DNA from: Trichobilharzia regenti
Lineage: Eukaryota; Platyhelminthes; Trematoda; Strigeidida; Schistosomatidae
Length of the DNA stretch: 64,000 bases
Assembly (NCBI GenBank): GCA_944472135.2
Contig: CALYDD020000387.1
Coordinates: 96,416-160,415, forward strand
Reading direction: 5' to 3'
The position numbers were made by a program, and so were the translations under genes. Every line of letters begins with the position of its first letter. Within the stretch, counting starts at the first letter, position 1. The notes under the pieces were generated by a model, which did no database searches, was not told where the DNA came from, and saw only the letters and a list, made by a program, of their open reading frames with translations. Positions 46,010 to 58,821 of this stretch are shown here, in pieces.

Positions 46010-46104
46010 TTCTTATTGTTGTGATTGGGTGATTGGTTGCTGATTGATTGTGTTGTATAGTATGCGATCGAGAGATGGTTGTTGCTTTATTTTTGTATTT
46101 ATAA

Positions 46105-46110
46105 AATAAA
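46105..46110 (+). terminator. Candidate polyadenylation signal of ASPM
   Basis: AATAAA lies 96 nt after the stop codon in AT-rich sequence. It is the first canonical hexamer downstream. The cleavage site is not determinable from sequence alone. Confidence 0.6.
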
Positions 46111-47062
46111 CGGTACTATATTATATAATATTCCATACTTGGCATTTTATTCATTTCTTCTTTAAAAATCTCACATCTCTGTATATCAGCTTCTTTTATC
46201 CATTATATAAAAGAATAATCTGTAGTGTATTTTAATGAAATGATGAGTGTCAGTTGGATCGCTATTCTATCTTCCTACAAATTTCCACAATATCAACATT
46301 TGATGTAATATGCATTAATAATTTTGTATTTTTATGGTTTCTTCTTTATATTATTTAGGTGTATTTCTTTGGCTAACTTTTATTTTCAAGTGAAGCTTTT
46401 TTCTCTTTCTGATCTGTTCTTTAACTACGTATATTTGTGTGTGTGTGTGTGTGTGCGTTTGTTGGTCTGTGAATGCTCAGTAATACTTCAGGAAACAATA
46501 AAGTCTGAACTGGATGCATCAGTCATTTTTGTGAATTTGAAGATATTCTCTCTTATACACTGGGTGATGACTGCGTTATACTGAACATTTACGGAAGTTG
46601 GGGAACGTTGGAGAAAGAGAGAAAGAAATAAAGAAAGAAGCTTCCTGTGAATTCTGATAGATGACATAGCATCTTTTTTAACTCATGGTGCTGCTCAAGA
46701 GTTAGTTTCGCACTTGGCTGGATGATTGATTGTCTTGTTGAATGTTGTTTTGTGACAATAATAAAGAATAAAAGCTGTACAGAAATCAATTGATTCTTCA
46801 TTAAATGTTTTGGTAGTTAGTTCTCTTCCGTTTGGTTAGTTTTTTATCGCCATTCATTAATTATAATATAAAGCAAATGTGTAATTCATAATTTTTCAAC
46901 ATGTTGTTGTTGTTGTTACTTTGGAAATCACGGTCAACTATATTTGAATTGTAGTTGTGATCTCTGATCACTGCTCTATGCAGATAGTGTGTGTAAAATT
47001 TTTTCGATGGATTCATGTAGGATATTATATCACGCACGCGCTTGTAGGTGCTGTTATATCGA

Positions 47063-47065
<3 letters not shown>
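46111..47065. other. 3' flank of ASPM, no gene recognised
   Basis: AT-rich with a (TG)n run at 46436-46455. No coding similarity in any frame that I recognise. Confidence 0.5.

Positions 47066-47105
<40 letters not shown>
47066..47105. repeat. (AT)n microsatellite
   Basis: A run of about 40 nt of AT. Confidence 0.95.
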
Positions 47106-47106
<1 letters not shown>

Positions 47107-47299
47107 TGAAGTGAAATTAAACAATACACTAAAGTATATCTTTCCGTTGAAAAATATAAATAATCTCGTCAAATAATAACTGTATAATGTAGACTTTTCA
47201 GAGCTTCTTATAAATAATGTTTTAAGGTGAATTTATAATTGTTTCTTTTGATTCCTAGTGGAATCTACGGCTTCAGCACCATATGTTTATTACACTGGG

Positions 47300-47350
47300 T
47301 TCTCTGACTGACTGATTGGTTTCAGTGTAGAACTTTGCACAGAAGTGCCA
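47300..47350 (-). mobile_element. RTE-A 3' end fragment
   Basis: GACTGACTGATTGG followed by GTAGAACTTTGCACAGAAGT matches the RTE-A terminal block and (CAGA)-type tail. Confidence 0.6.
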
Positions 47351-47660
47351 GTATAACGACAGAAGACAAGGGCCAAGCAACAGATCGTTTACTGAAAAAA
47401 TCAAGAGATATTTATATATATTTTACGTACATTATTATTCGTTATTACTAGCGGAGAAACAGTGTCTTCTCTTTGGTTGTTTCCTCCCTGAAAGTTAATC
47501 TGTCATCTCTGTGTGGCCGTTTCTTCGAAAGTCAGACCATATAACTGCGAATCATATCCGCCCACGCGAATTCTTCGTTCTTGTTTCTCTCATGACCAAG
47601 ATTTGGGACGTAAATTGTTGTCGACCAAGCTTGGTTAGCAGACAGCTCTCACTACACCAG
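47350..47660. repeat. Dispersed repeat, copy 2 (see 26760-27120)
   Basis: Shares AAGAGATATTTATA, CGTACATTATTAT, TTGGTTGTTTCCTCC, GAAAGTTAATCTGTC, TCATGACCAAGATT and GCAGACAGCTCTCAC in the same order as copy 1. Confidence 0.6.
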
Positions 47661-48940
47661 TAGTTCAAGATAGTAAACAACACAGATTCATAGCAGAGAT
47701 AATAAAAAGAATTATGAGGCAAAAAGAATAGTAATATGGAGGAACAATAGAATTTTATTGGATATCAGTCAGCTAACATCGCCCGTCGAGGAAGGCGATG
47801 GTTAGGCGTGCGTAACACATATCCTAACCGTCTCTTTCAATCGGTTTAACTTTACAACCTCGTTGATTGGATTTTCTCTCTTTACCTAGCACTCGAGCGA
47901 TACCCAATTTCAATATCGCTCATCTTATTATACCACTTAACACAGGAGATAGAAGGCAGACGCCTATGATCAATGACAGTGAGCCAGGTTTTTCATGTTT
48001 TCCACCTTCGATGGCCATGTCTTGCTCACAGCCAGCCATAAAGGAGGACAGAGTGATCTGCTGAGCTGAGCAGTGCACACTCCCTTTGGTCAACAGCCAG
48101 CTAGCCGGTTATCACGTCTACTAAGTCAGAGATGGAATAAGTTGGCATATGCCAAACGAGTCCTCTGTATCCGTGCTGTGATTTCATCAGCAATTAGACT
48201 ATTGGGGGTTATGCCACTTCCCAAATAGGTGAAGTGGTCAATACGCTCCACCAACCACTTCACTCCTGTCTATCCTTAAGCTAGGAGTGAGTCAATGTAG
48301 TCCAGTCCTCTAGCCTGATCATCTTACTTTTGGCAAGAGCAAATCGCATGCCAAACCATCCGAAGATTGCTGCCCGTCAAGGTGTTCAGAAGACTGCTCT
48401 ATTTTGTCAGCGTCTTCACCTAGGACGGAGGACTATGTCATCTGCATATTCTACGTCAACGAAATTATACCCTGGTAACAAGTCAGTCCTTGAGTCGCTG
48501 AGTTCAGTTAGGGTTGATTCTGTTAGCATATCTATGATGGAAGTAAACAGAAATGGGGACAGTAGGCAGGGCATTCCTGAGGGATACCACTAGTTGTCAC
48601 CGCTGCAGATGACAACCCCCCTCTGTAAGCTCTCACCTGGCTGGCTGCATGAGTTCGAGTAGGGTGCCCTGATCAGTACGATGTACTTTCTCGTCACTTC
48701 CTTCATTGCCTTAATACCTCTCCATCAACGGAGTCAAATTCCGACTTCAGGTCAAGAAATATGACGACTGTTGGAAGCCAGTAAATATGCCTATGTTTTA
48801 GAATCTGTCGGAGGATGAAGACATGTTCAATGCACCCTCTTCTTGGTCTAAAGCCTGCCTGGTTCTCTCGTGTTTGTTCCCCCTGGAGAACCGCTTAGTC
48901 TCCGCATGATTCTTGAGCCTAGGACTTTAGATACTATATT

Positions 48941-49395
48941 GTCTGTCTGTCTGTTTTCGACATAGAACTTTGCACAAATGTGCGGAAGTTCAAGTCGCCA
49001 CATTCCGTGTAGCACGCGAAGCAAGAGAAGAAAGTACAAGAAAAGCATAATAGAAACAGTGAGCAGAGGTGTGAGACAAAGGAGTAATAAAGAGAAACAA
49101 AACAGTTTCATTGAGATCATAAGTCACAGGGAGTGGATGCATCTGCGCTGGCCACTGAGAACGGTTTTGAGCCATGTCACCAATTGTTTCCAACCATAGA
49201 TTTTTACCGTCCCGAGGACCCCAGCCTGGAAGTCTACACTTTTCTACGTGGCTTAGACCAACTGTTGTGGATTTCATTGACTGGTGAGGCCAAGTTTTTG
49301 TTTGACCGCCGTTAGCTTTTTTCCAGCCTGACCCTATATCCGCTGACATTGCTCGTCGAGGGAGGCGATGGCTTGGCATACGTAACACTATATAT
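48941..49395 (-). mobile_element. Nested RTE-A insertion 1 (3' fragment) with TSD
   Basis: Flanked by ATACTATATT at 48931-48940 and 49396-49405. It begins with GTCTGTCTGTCTG (tail), then GACATAGAACTTTGCAC, and reaches RHRLPRR-encoding sequence before truncation. It splits the older RTE-A relic on the same strand. Confidence 0.9.
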
Positions 49396-49529
49396 ATACT
49401 ATATTAGTCAATCTAATCCCCCTGTGATTATCACAGGACGACTTGTATATCGAGATAATCACTGACTTACGTCAGACTGATGGGAATATCTCTAGTTCCT
49501 AGAGACTCTCTAATACTTCAGTTAATGCA

Positions 49530-50575
49530 GATAGTAGGCTTGGAATATGCAGACGATATAGTCCTTCTAAGCGAAGACGCTGACGAAATGCAGAGTCTTC
49601 TAAACACCTTGAGCCGCAATCTACGAATGTTTGGCATGCGATTCGCTCCCGCCAAATGCAAGATGATGTTACAGGACTGGACTACATCGACGCCTAGTTT
49701 AAAAATAGGAAGTGAAGTGGTAGAGCACGTTGACCGCTTCACTTATTTGGGAAGTACCATCAGCCAACGCCAACGGGCTGATCTCTGACGAAATCTCAGC
49801 ACGAATACAGGGGGCTCGTTTCGCATTTGCCAGTTTACGCCGACTCTGGCGTAGACGAGATGTTCGAGTATCGACCAAAGGGCGGGTGTACTGCTCATCA
49901 GTCCGCTGCGTCCTCCTTTATGGTTGTGAGCGAGACCTGGCCACTGAGAGTGGAAGACATGAAAAGACTAGCTGTCTTTGATCATAGGTGCCTGCGTTCT
50001 ATTTCACGTGTAAAGTGGCATAATAAGGTGAGCAACATTGAGGTTAGGCGTAGAGTTCTAGGTAAACAGGGGAAATCAATCGACGAAGTCGTGAAGCTAC
50101 AAAGACTGAGATGGTTAGGACATGTGTTACGTATGCCAAGCCATCGCCTCCTTCGACGAGCAATGCCAGCGGATATAGGGTCAGGCTGGAAAAAAGCTAA
50201 CGGCGGTCAAACAAAAACTTGGCCTCACCAGTCAATGAAATCCACAACAGTTGGTCTAAGCCACGTAGAAAGGTGTAGACTTCCAGGCTGGGGTCCTCGG
50301 GACGGTAAAAATCTATGGTTGGAAACAATTGGTGACATGGCTCAAAACCGTTCTCAGTGGCGCAGATGCATCCACTCCCTGTGACTTATGATCTTTAATG
50401 AAACTGTTTTGTATTTCTTTATTACTCCTTTGTCTCACACCTCTGCTCACTGTTTCTATTATGCTTTTCTTGTACTTTCTTCTCTTGCTTCGCGTGCTAC
50501 ACGGAATGTGGCGACTTGAACTTCCGCACATTTGTGCAAAGTTCTATGTCGAAAACAGACAGACAGACAGGCGGT
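49530..50575 (+). mobile_element. Nested RTE-A insertion 2 (5'-truncated)
   Basis: It starts at the YADD block ([20 protein letters not shown]) and ends in CAGACAGACAGACAG. Two frameshifts, near 49770 and 49930. It is very close to the 10.76-kb copy: the segment encoding [20 protein letters not shown] is the same, and both share the frameshift between TYLGST and GLISDEI. The flanking sequence on both sides is the older minus-strand RTE-A relic. Confidence 0.9.
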
Positions 50576-52599
50576 CTCCACCGTCCTTAAACACCTGTGG
50601 AGACAGTTCATCAGGCCTCGCACCTATGCCTCGTTTCAGACTAGTGACAACTTTTGTAACCTCAGTTAGGGACGGAGGACCTGTTTCTATATCCCATTCA
50701 GAGAGGTGTTGAATGCTGGGTAAGTTGGGCGTGTCTGTAGGCCAATAAAGTTGCTCCTCAAAAGGTTATTTCCATTATTCCAGTTGCGTATCCTGAGAGC
50801 TAATCATGGTTCTGTTTTTCTCGAAGATTGTTTCCCTCATCCTTTACCTTTGACCACTTGTTTCGCTGATAAATCGAAATAGTTTTCTGGTGTTGCCTAT
50901 CACCGATGCCTTTTCCATCTTTTTCGCTTTTGTCACCCACTACTGTTCCTGGTCGTTACGAAGACTTCTCGTTAGTTTGCATTTGAGTAGCTTTCGCTCC
51001 TCAAGATGTTCGGAGCTCCCAGGAATCAGTCTTCTTGCGTATACCAGTTCGGGGAGGTGGTAGAAATCCAGTGGCTCTCACTAACTCTTGGTTTTAGGTT
51101 ATTAACAGCTTTTACAGCTGTGTCTACAGCTAACTGTATGTTGTGCCAGGCTTCCTCACGAAGAGTGTTGCTGTCGATCACTATTTCTTGCTTAAACAGG
51201 AACTCGATGTTTTTAATCTAGTTAGAGGTGTAACTGCACCGCTGCCAACAATTTTTATAACCGTTTAGACGTAAACCTAAACGTGTATGGATCAGGGCGT
51301 GATCGGAGTCTACGCCTGTGTTCTAGAAGGAGCGGCAGTCTTCTACTGACCCTCACCAACGATACTCTATCGCTATGTGGTCTATCTGATTTCAACGTTG
51401 ATTTGGTGATGGAGGTCACCAAGTTACTCAATGTCTATCTCTGTACCAAAAGTTAGTGCTGATTAAGAACAGGTGATTATCTGAACAGAACTGTAGAAGA
51501 CAATTCCCGTTGTCGGTTCGTCGATGGGGAACTCCGTAGGTGCCACCTACATACTTCTCAGTCTGGCATAACTTCCCTACATGCGCATTGAAGTCGTCTG
51601 CTAAAACAACCATATCTGAGCGTTTTACTTTTGCAGCAAACTAAACAGTTTCTGGTAGGAATCATCCTTTAGTTCATCCGAACTGCACTCTGTTGGGGGC
51701 GTAAGCGGAGACTATGAAATGACAACGACGGATAACGCCGTCCTTCCTCTGTCCAACGGACCCTTTTAAGAGGACTGCACACATATTACTACCTACTGGG
51801 GCCCATTCAATGAGTGATTTTGCCCTAACGCTCAATGCTATCCCTACACCTGCGAGTCCTTGCAAAATAGCCGAAGAGTCTTCTGAATTTCGCAGATTCA
51901 CCTTGTTGGCCGGGTGAGGTTAAGTGAATGACCACACTCGGGTCTTGTACGCATGTCTCCGAAACACAGCCTACATCCATGGCTCGAGATGCCAGAGTTC
52001 TTGCTAGTGATATCTGTTGTCCGATTTGGAAGAGGGTCCTGACGCTGAATGCCCCAATATGAAGTTGGCGGCGTGGCTTTAAGAGACTATCGGGTTTTTT
52101 TCTGGCTCATCGTTATTTGTGGTCACAGAATGAAACAAAGATGACTTACCAGCCTGCAGAATAGTATTAACAGCATGAGGAAAACAAGATGATGAGGGTG
52201 ACAGGGATAAAGAAGGATGATGACCAGGAGGGTTTCGTATGCTTTTGGAAGTGTGTGGGCGGTTGTTACTTCCCGGCCGCCCACACCATGGAAGTTGATT
52301 TTTTCTTCGGGTACCTGAAACAGAAAGAGAGTTAGTGTTGCGTGACCGCAGACCCCAAGGGGCAACTGCTTGGATTGGTTCCGTATTGGTAAATTTACCG
52401 CCGGTTACGGACCACCATAGACTAAGTTGGGATTTACAGTTTTTTGGGTTGACCTACTCTAAGCCCCTCTCTCAAGAGTGGAAAGACAGCATAGCTGGCT
52501 GGCATGCTGGTTATATGAGGAAAACACCTTACTGCTGTTACATCCCTGTTCCCCAACAGTACAATTTTGCCCACAGATCCCCAACATAATGTGAAACAA

Positions 52600-55540
52600 A
52601 AAATGTTACACTATGCCGGGAATATGTGAAAGTAGATGGAACGGGAATGGACTCACCAAATTGTCAACGGGTAGAGTCAGTGATCTACTCCGTCACCCAG
52701 GAGATAACCACACACACACACACACCGAGGGCGTGGCTATCATGATGTCACCAACGGCAACGAAGGCCTTGATGCAATGGGAGGCGATCTCATCCAGGAT
52801 AATGACCGTCAGATTCAACTCCAAAGGAAGGAAAGTGTCAATTATACAACGTTATGCACCCACAAACAACGCAGACCTCGGAAAGAAAGAAGAATTCTAC
52901 AGACAACTACAGGCAACAATGGACAATACGCCAGCTGGCGACATTAAAATACTAATGGGAGACATGAACGCCAAACTGGGACCAGACAACACAGGAAGGG
53001 AACTCATCATGGGTAGAGAAGCTCTCGGAGAAATGAACGAAAATGGAGAACTCTTCGCCGACTTCTGCGCCTTCAACGAACTAGTGATTGGTGGCAGTGT
53101 ATACAAGCACAAAGATATCCACAATACTACATGGGTGTCACCAGATGTGCAAACCAAAAACCAAATTGACTTCATTTCAATACTGCTCAAGGAAGTGGAG
53201 GCGCAGCCTACTGGACACAAAAGTAAGAAGAGGAGCAGACGTTGGCTCAGACCACTATCTCGTACAAGGGACAATCCAAATCAAATTAAAAGCTTTCAGG
53301 GAAACAGGAGCTGCAGACAGACCACAAGCCAAGTTCAACACTCAAAAACTGAAGGACCAGGCTACAAAGGACATCTTCATTGCAAACATAAGGGAAAAAG
53401 CCGAGACACAAATCAACACCAGCGAAAAGGTCAGCGTCGAAAAGCACTGGAACAACTTGAAAACGGTGTGGAGTCAAACCTGCATGGAAGTTGTAGTCAG
53501 AAAGAAGAGGCAGGACAAACAGTGGCCCACTACGGACACTTGGAAACTAATAGAGGAGAGAAGGATAGTGAAACAAAAGATTATCCAGTGCACCGACGAG
53601 CAACAAAAACAGGAGTTGAATTCAAGCTACAATACGCTGAACAAAAGAGTGAAGAATGCCAGGGAAGACAAAAGAAAATATAATGAAGCCATGGTAAGTA
53701 AAGCAGAACAAGCTGCAGGCAAAGGAGACATCGCCACACTCTACCAAACAACCAGGCACCTATCGGACAAAAGTTCGACACCGATTAAGCCAGTAAAGGA
53801 TGACAATGGAAAGTCAATCACCAAAGAGGTGGAGCAAAGAAAACACTGGGCTGAACACTTCAAAAGACTTCTAAATCGTCCACCACCTACAACGCGCCCA
53901 ACAATACCAACAACGGAAGCAGAACTACCAGTGAACATCGATCCCTCGACAAAATCAGAAGTCCTGAATGTAATCAAGATGCTAAAAGCTGGGAAGGCAG
54001 CAGGACCAGATGGAATCCCAGCAGAAGCTTTGAAAATAGACCCAGAGACAACAGCAGAGTTGATGACGCCACTGCTGGAGAAGGTGTGGAAAGAGGGCAA
54101 AGTACCCGAGGATTGGAAGAAAGGATACTTATTCAAACTTCCAAAGAAAGGAGACTTAAGTCAATGCAAAAACTGGCGCGGAATTATGCTCCTGTCCATT
54201 CTAAACAAAATACTAAGTCGCATCATCCTGGAGAGAATCAAACAAGCCCTACATGAAAAACTTCGACCGGAACAAGCTGGATTCAGGAGAAACAAGTCAT
54301 GTATTGATCAAATCGCCACACTACGGATCATCATTGAACAAAGCTTGGAATGACAGTCACCTCTCTACCACTCAACTTCATCGACTTTGAAAAGGCCTTC
54401 GATAGCGCAGCGTCGATCGAGAGGTGATTTGGCAACTACTTCGCTACTACGGGGTCCCACTGACAATTATACATCTCATCTAACAGTTATACGACAATGC
54501 TGCATGCCAAGTAATCCACAACGGGAAACCTACGGAAGCCTTCGAAGTGAGGAAGAGAGCGAGACAAGGCTGTCTACCATCACCAATGATCTTTCTGATT
54601 GCAGTAGATTGGATAATGCGACAGACAACTGGCAATAAAATGGACTCACACAAAAAACTTGGAGGATCTGGACTTCGCCCATGATGATATATGTTTGATT
54701 TCTCACAAACTGGAAGATATGCAAGTGAAAAGCAACAAGCTGGCAGAAGAAGCATCCAGAGAAGATAGGACTTCAGGTGAACAGAGAAAACAGAGGTGAT
54801 GAAGATTCCTAGCCAACAGCAGCAGCCACAAGTAACAACAGACAACAATCAGCCCGCATCAATGGGAGGAACCTGAAAGAAACAACCTCCTTCTACCTAC
54901 CTACCTACCTCGGAAGCATCGTTTCAACTACAGGCCAACGGAACTGACGAGGATATCAAAGCCAGAATCGGAAAAGCAAGACAGGCTTTCATTACCCTTA
55001 AGTCTGTGTGGAGGTCAACATCACTCAGCATCAAAAATAAGATCCGGATTTTCAACTCAAATGTGAAGTCAGTCAGTGCTACTATGCGGATGGATCAGAG
55101 ACTTGCACTGCGCGTCATAAAGAGCATCTCAAACAAACTTCAGATCTTCATTAACAGTTGTCTTCGCTCAATACACTCAAGATCAGATGGCCGGCCAGAA
55201 AAGATCAGTAACAGGGATCTCTGGCAATGAGCGAACCAACACAGCAGGAACCGATTGTGAATCAAATAGGCAGGAAGAAATGGAGATGGATTGGCCATAC
55301 GCTGGGGAAACCATCAAATGACATCACTAGACAAGCCATTGCTCGAGTGGAACCCGAACGGGAAGTGGCGAGTTGGTCATCAGTGCGAGGGTGACTTGGT
55401 GGAGGTCATGTGAAGAGAAGATGAAAGCATGTGGGCAGACTTGGAGCGGGGTGAAAAAGTTGGCAGAAAACCGGACGGAATGGAGATGCGCAGCTGAAGC
55501 CCTATGTTCCTCTAGGAATTAAAGGATATAATAATAATGC
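52600..55540 (+). mobile_element. RTE-B LINE copy, 5'-truncated and frameshifted
   Basis: It begins inside the endonuclease at [18 protein letters not shown], then [10 protein letters not shown] frameshift near 53190 is followed by a long RT frame (53088-54353: [46 protein letters not shown]). A stop replaces Trp at the end of that frame, and many indels follow (motif A region 54370-54420; the FADD region reads as FAHDD). It ends ATGTTCCTCTAGGAATTAAA then ATAATAATA. Closely related to the intact copy at 30.9-33.9 kb but dead. Confidence 0.92.
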
Positions 55541-55714
55541 CAGTAACTGCATTTAGATTTTTATGTTTTACTTACTATAATTAAACATCTTAGATACATT
55601 CTAAAACACTTTGGCATAAATTCATCTTAAATTTAAAATTTTTAATTTGTTCGTCGAAATTACCTGACTTAAGAGATACATTCTTTCGGCTGTGAGATAG
55701 TCACTTCTTCCAAT

Positions 55715-56255
55715 TACCTGGACAGCATTGTTTCAACGACAGGTAACAGCACGGATGTAGGGTAAGAAAACCAAGACAGGCGTTTATTAAACTGAAATCA
55801 GTGTGTAAATCTACTGCACTCAGCATAAAAGAAAAGATTCGGATTTATGACACGGGTGTCAAATCAGTTCTTCTATAAGATTTAGATAACTGGAGTGCTT
55901 GTCTCCAAAACCATCTCCAACAGCCTGCTGCGCACTTTCACCAGCATCTGCCTTCACTCCATACCGATGATCGTATATCCAGAAAGGATTAGCAACAAGG
56001 AAATTAGTTAGGTAACGAATCAGCCAACAAATATGCAGTATAAAATTGAGATAGATCGGACAAACTCTCAGGAGACCGCTGAGTGACATCATGCGCCAAG
56101 TAGGCTATCAATTGAAACCCAATTGGTTGTTTGTAGATGAGAGATGAGAGCTTATAGAAAATCGTTCAGCCAGCTTCGGGTGAGAGCAAAGAACAGTATG
56201 AAATCGTCATGTGACACTGAAGCCCAACACTCCACTTGGAACCCAAGTGAATAAT
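55715..56255 (+). mobile_element. RTE-B relic (3' portion)
   Basis: ACAGCATTGTTTCAACGACA, GCCAAGTAGGCTATC and ACTCCACTTGGAACCCAAGT match the RTE-B C-terminus and 3' end, heavily decayed. Confidence 0.7.
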
Positions 56256-56259
56256 TTTA

Positions 56260-58350
56260 AGAAAGTGCATATTTTAGTCCCATATGCATCTACGACTGTT
56301 TACGACGTAGTCAAAAAAAGATATTTCACCCACAGATTAAATTACATTCAGATGATTAAACTGAATAATGAATCTTTAGGCAGTTAACTCGAGTAGGAAA
56401 ATTCCCTAATAAATTTATACTACTTAATGTGTATCACAGTAGTATGAATAGACGATCAAAAGGAAAATACATTTCGAAAATAAACAAGAGGAATACTTTG
56501 ATAATTTTACAAATACTGATAGAATTCATTGATTACACATAATTGAATATCCAAATGTGAATGTTTGGATACTTCAGTTTGTTTATTTGTTTACAGTCAT
56601 TCAAAAATGTAGTCAGTGCAAACACCAAGAAATAAATATCACTCCTAAAAACAATGGCAGAAAGAATACAGCTATCTATTTAACTTATTTTTTATTTCCT
56701 GTTGATTGATTTCTCTCCAATCAAAGTCGTGAGTCTCTGTTGACATCACGGCTCCTAGTACGAACTTTTCGATGACATCTGTTGTTAAATATGAATTTAT
56801 TTGGTTGATGTTAGCTAACGCTGAAAGCCTGAGTACATATTTCGTCCTATTTGGGACTCATCACCTGGTTGCACTTGCATCTTCAGTTAATGATGGTGTC
56901 TCCACTTAAGGCCTAACTTCATAACGGACGTCAGTTGTAACTGTTTAAGTTGATCCACACTTCATGTTGGTTGACTATATCTGGTTCAAATGTTCATCAC
57001 ACCATAGGGAGCAGAAGAGTTGTAGGTTGGTTTTCATTTATTTCGATCGCAAGCTATACGTATTAGCACCTTGATTTATTGAACTGCATTATCTCTGAAT
57101 TAATTTAATGAACCACGACTTACGAACGAATGCTACTAAGCCAACACAAATATCCTTTAAACTACTTAATACGCTGATCACCACGGCTAGTAAACAGTTA
57201 AAGCTATTGAAGCCTTTGTGATAATATTCGTAACATATATCCAAGTCATTAAAACCAACGTTCAAAGATGACATTACTTTTCGAAAGATGATCACTATCT
57301 AAACTTTAGAATTTCTTACACAGTTCCACTACAGCATGTGAACAGTCTTACACATGTGGAGACACTAGATATTCTCAACTCAGATGGAAAAGACTTTACA
57401 TGTATAGATTAGAACTATTCACATCTAAAGTTCAAGTTAAATAATCTCCAATAGAGACGTGTGAGTATGGATAACGACTATGCAAAATATTTTGGCATAC
57501 TTCAAATCCCACTTGTGTTACTTATAGAAGTATGTATAGAAATATTTCACCCAACTTTACACTTAGCTTGTGCAGATTTAAACTGTCATCCTAAATTAAC
57601 TTATTCTGTTTGTGAAGTATTTTCATGATATGGATTTTACACTTCTGATCAACTGTATTCTAACATGCATGATAGAGAATGTTTGTGGCTCAAGCGGAGG
57701 TCCTCCTTGTTGTTGTTGTTGTTGTGTTGTCTGAGCTGAATGGTTTAACTGAGAAGTTTTAGTTGTCTTTGTAAGCAACTTCAAGATGAGGTAAACTTCT
57801 GAAATTCTTTATCAACAAAATTACCATCTTTCATTATTATCCTGACTGTGACTAGTGTTGTTCCCAGAGATTTTCTTTATTTCCATTTGTATTAGTTAAC
57901 AGAAAAAACATACAGGAGAATTTGAAAAAAAAAAGTTATATAGAGAGTCAAGACCAAATAAAAACTAATAAATGTAACAATTTCTATAACTGGATTACTG
58001 TTTTCAGGGATTCTCAACTTATCTTGAATTCATTTAACTAGTCTCTGTATAGACTACCCGATGAATTTCTATGTTTGCTAAGATCACACACATCGTGTGC
58101 TTTTTAGAGAAAGATGAATCAGAACATCTCATCTGGAAATTATGATTTAATTCTGTCAAATACCAAACTGGGCTAAGTTAGAGTATCATAGTCAAAGTCA
58201 AGGTCTTTTAAAAGTTGACCTTCAAGAACCGAACATATACAGGGAATTTTATGATATATTATTCCAAATCAAATCATACCTAATTTTTTGGACTTAAAAG
58301 AGTAGATAGAGTATTCCGTTTATTTACTAAGTACTTTTTCTACAAATCTA
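56260..58350. other. Intergenic, mostly unassigned
   Basis: AT-rich with no coding similarity. It contains a hammerhead-like block at 56840-56864 and a (TTG)n run near 57706-57727. Confidence 0.5.
56840..56864 (-). ncRNA. Hammerhead-like block of the schistosome satellite type
   Basis: Minus strand: GUGAUGA, stem II GUCC/GGAC with loop CAAAUA, then GAAA. Schistosome satellite hammerheads are known to have this stem II and loop; here the first core base is G instead of C. Stems I and III are not evident, so it is a relic. Confidence 0.5.
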
Positions 58351-58353
58351 TAC

Positions 58354-58453
58354 TGTTAGGTATAGTTGGGTTTTAAGATTAAGGTTTAGGATCTAGGGTT
58401 AAGGTTAGGTTTAGGGTTAAAGTTAGAATTATGGCTAGAGTTAAGAATGGGTT
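58354..58453 (+). repeat. Degenerate telomere-like tract
   Basis: A run of TTAGGG-like units with variants: AAGGTTTAGG, CTAGGGTTAAGGTTAGG, TTTAGGGTTAAAGTTAG, GCTAGAGTTAAG. The canonical metazoan telomere unit is TTAGGG. An interstitial remnant. Confidence 0.65.
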
Positions 58454-58821
58454 GAAAACTAGAGTCAGAAATATCGATAGATTTCGAAGCACCATGACCA
58501 ACAGTCAACTGACTGTCGGATGAATGGCTATGTGGCGCATGGTACGATTTCTCTTTAGCTCATCTGTGTAGTGACTGGAAGACATTCTTACAACAACTAA
58601 GCTACAATTATACAGTGTAAAACCAAGTTTGCAATATCTTTTGGTGTATTTTTCAATGAATATGCAACTTTTTTGTATCTGAATTCTGATTGGTTGTTCA
58701 AGCTCATCGCAGTTTTCGCTATGATAATTTAACTTAACCCCAAATTGGTTTGCACTCACACTTTACGAATTAATTCTATCTCGGGTCATAGATATCACAT
58801 CTATAGAGTGAATCATATTTA

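Larger units (their letters stand above)
47750..52590 (-). mobile_element. RTE-A relic, nearly full length, with two nested RTE-A insertions
   Basis: Reading 3' to 5' along the plus strand: C-terminal region (47775-48300), RT core (48300-48930), nested copy 1, RT N-terminal side (49406-49533), nested copy 2, linker (50576-51230), endonuclease (51400-52050: minus-strand VVLADDFNAHVG, CHFIVSAYAPNR) and a 5' leader to about 52590. Frames are broken throughout. It is the only copy here showing the RTE-A endonuclease and 5' leader. Confidence 0.85.

Noticed and set aside
46324..46584. 86-codon frame with Val-Cys repeats
   Set aside because: Generated by a (GT)n microsatellite; no similarity.
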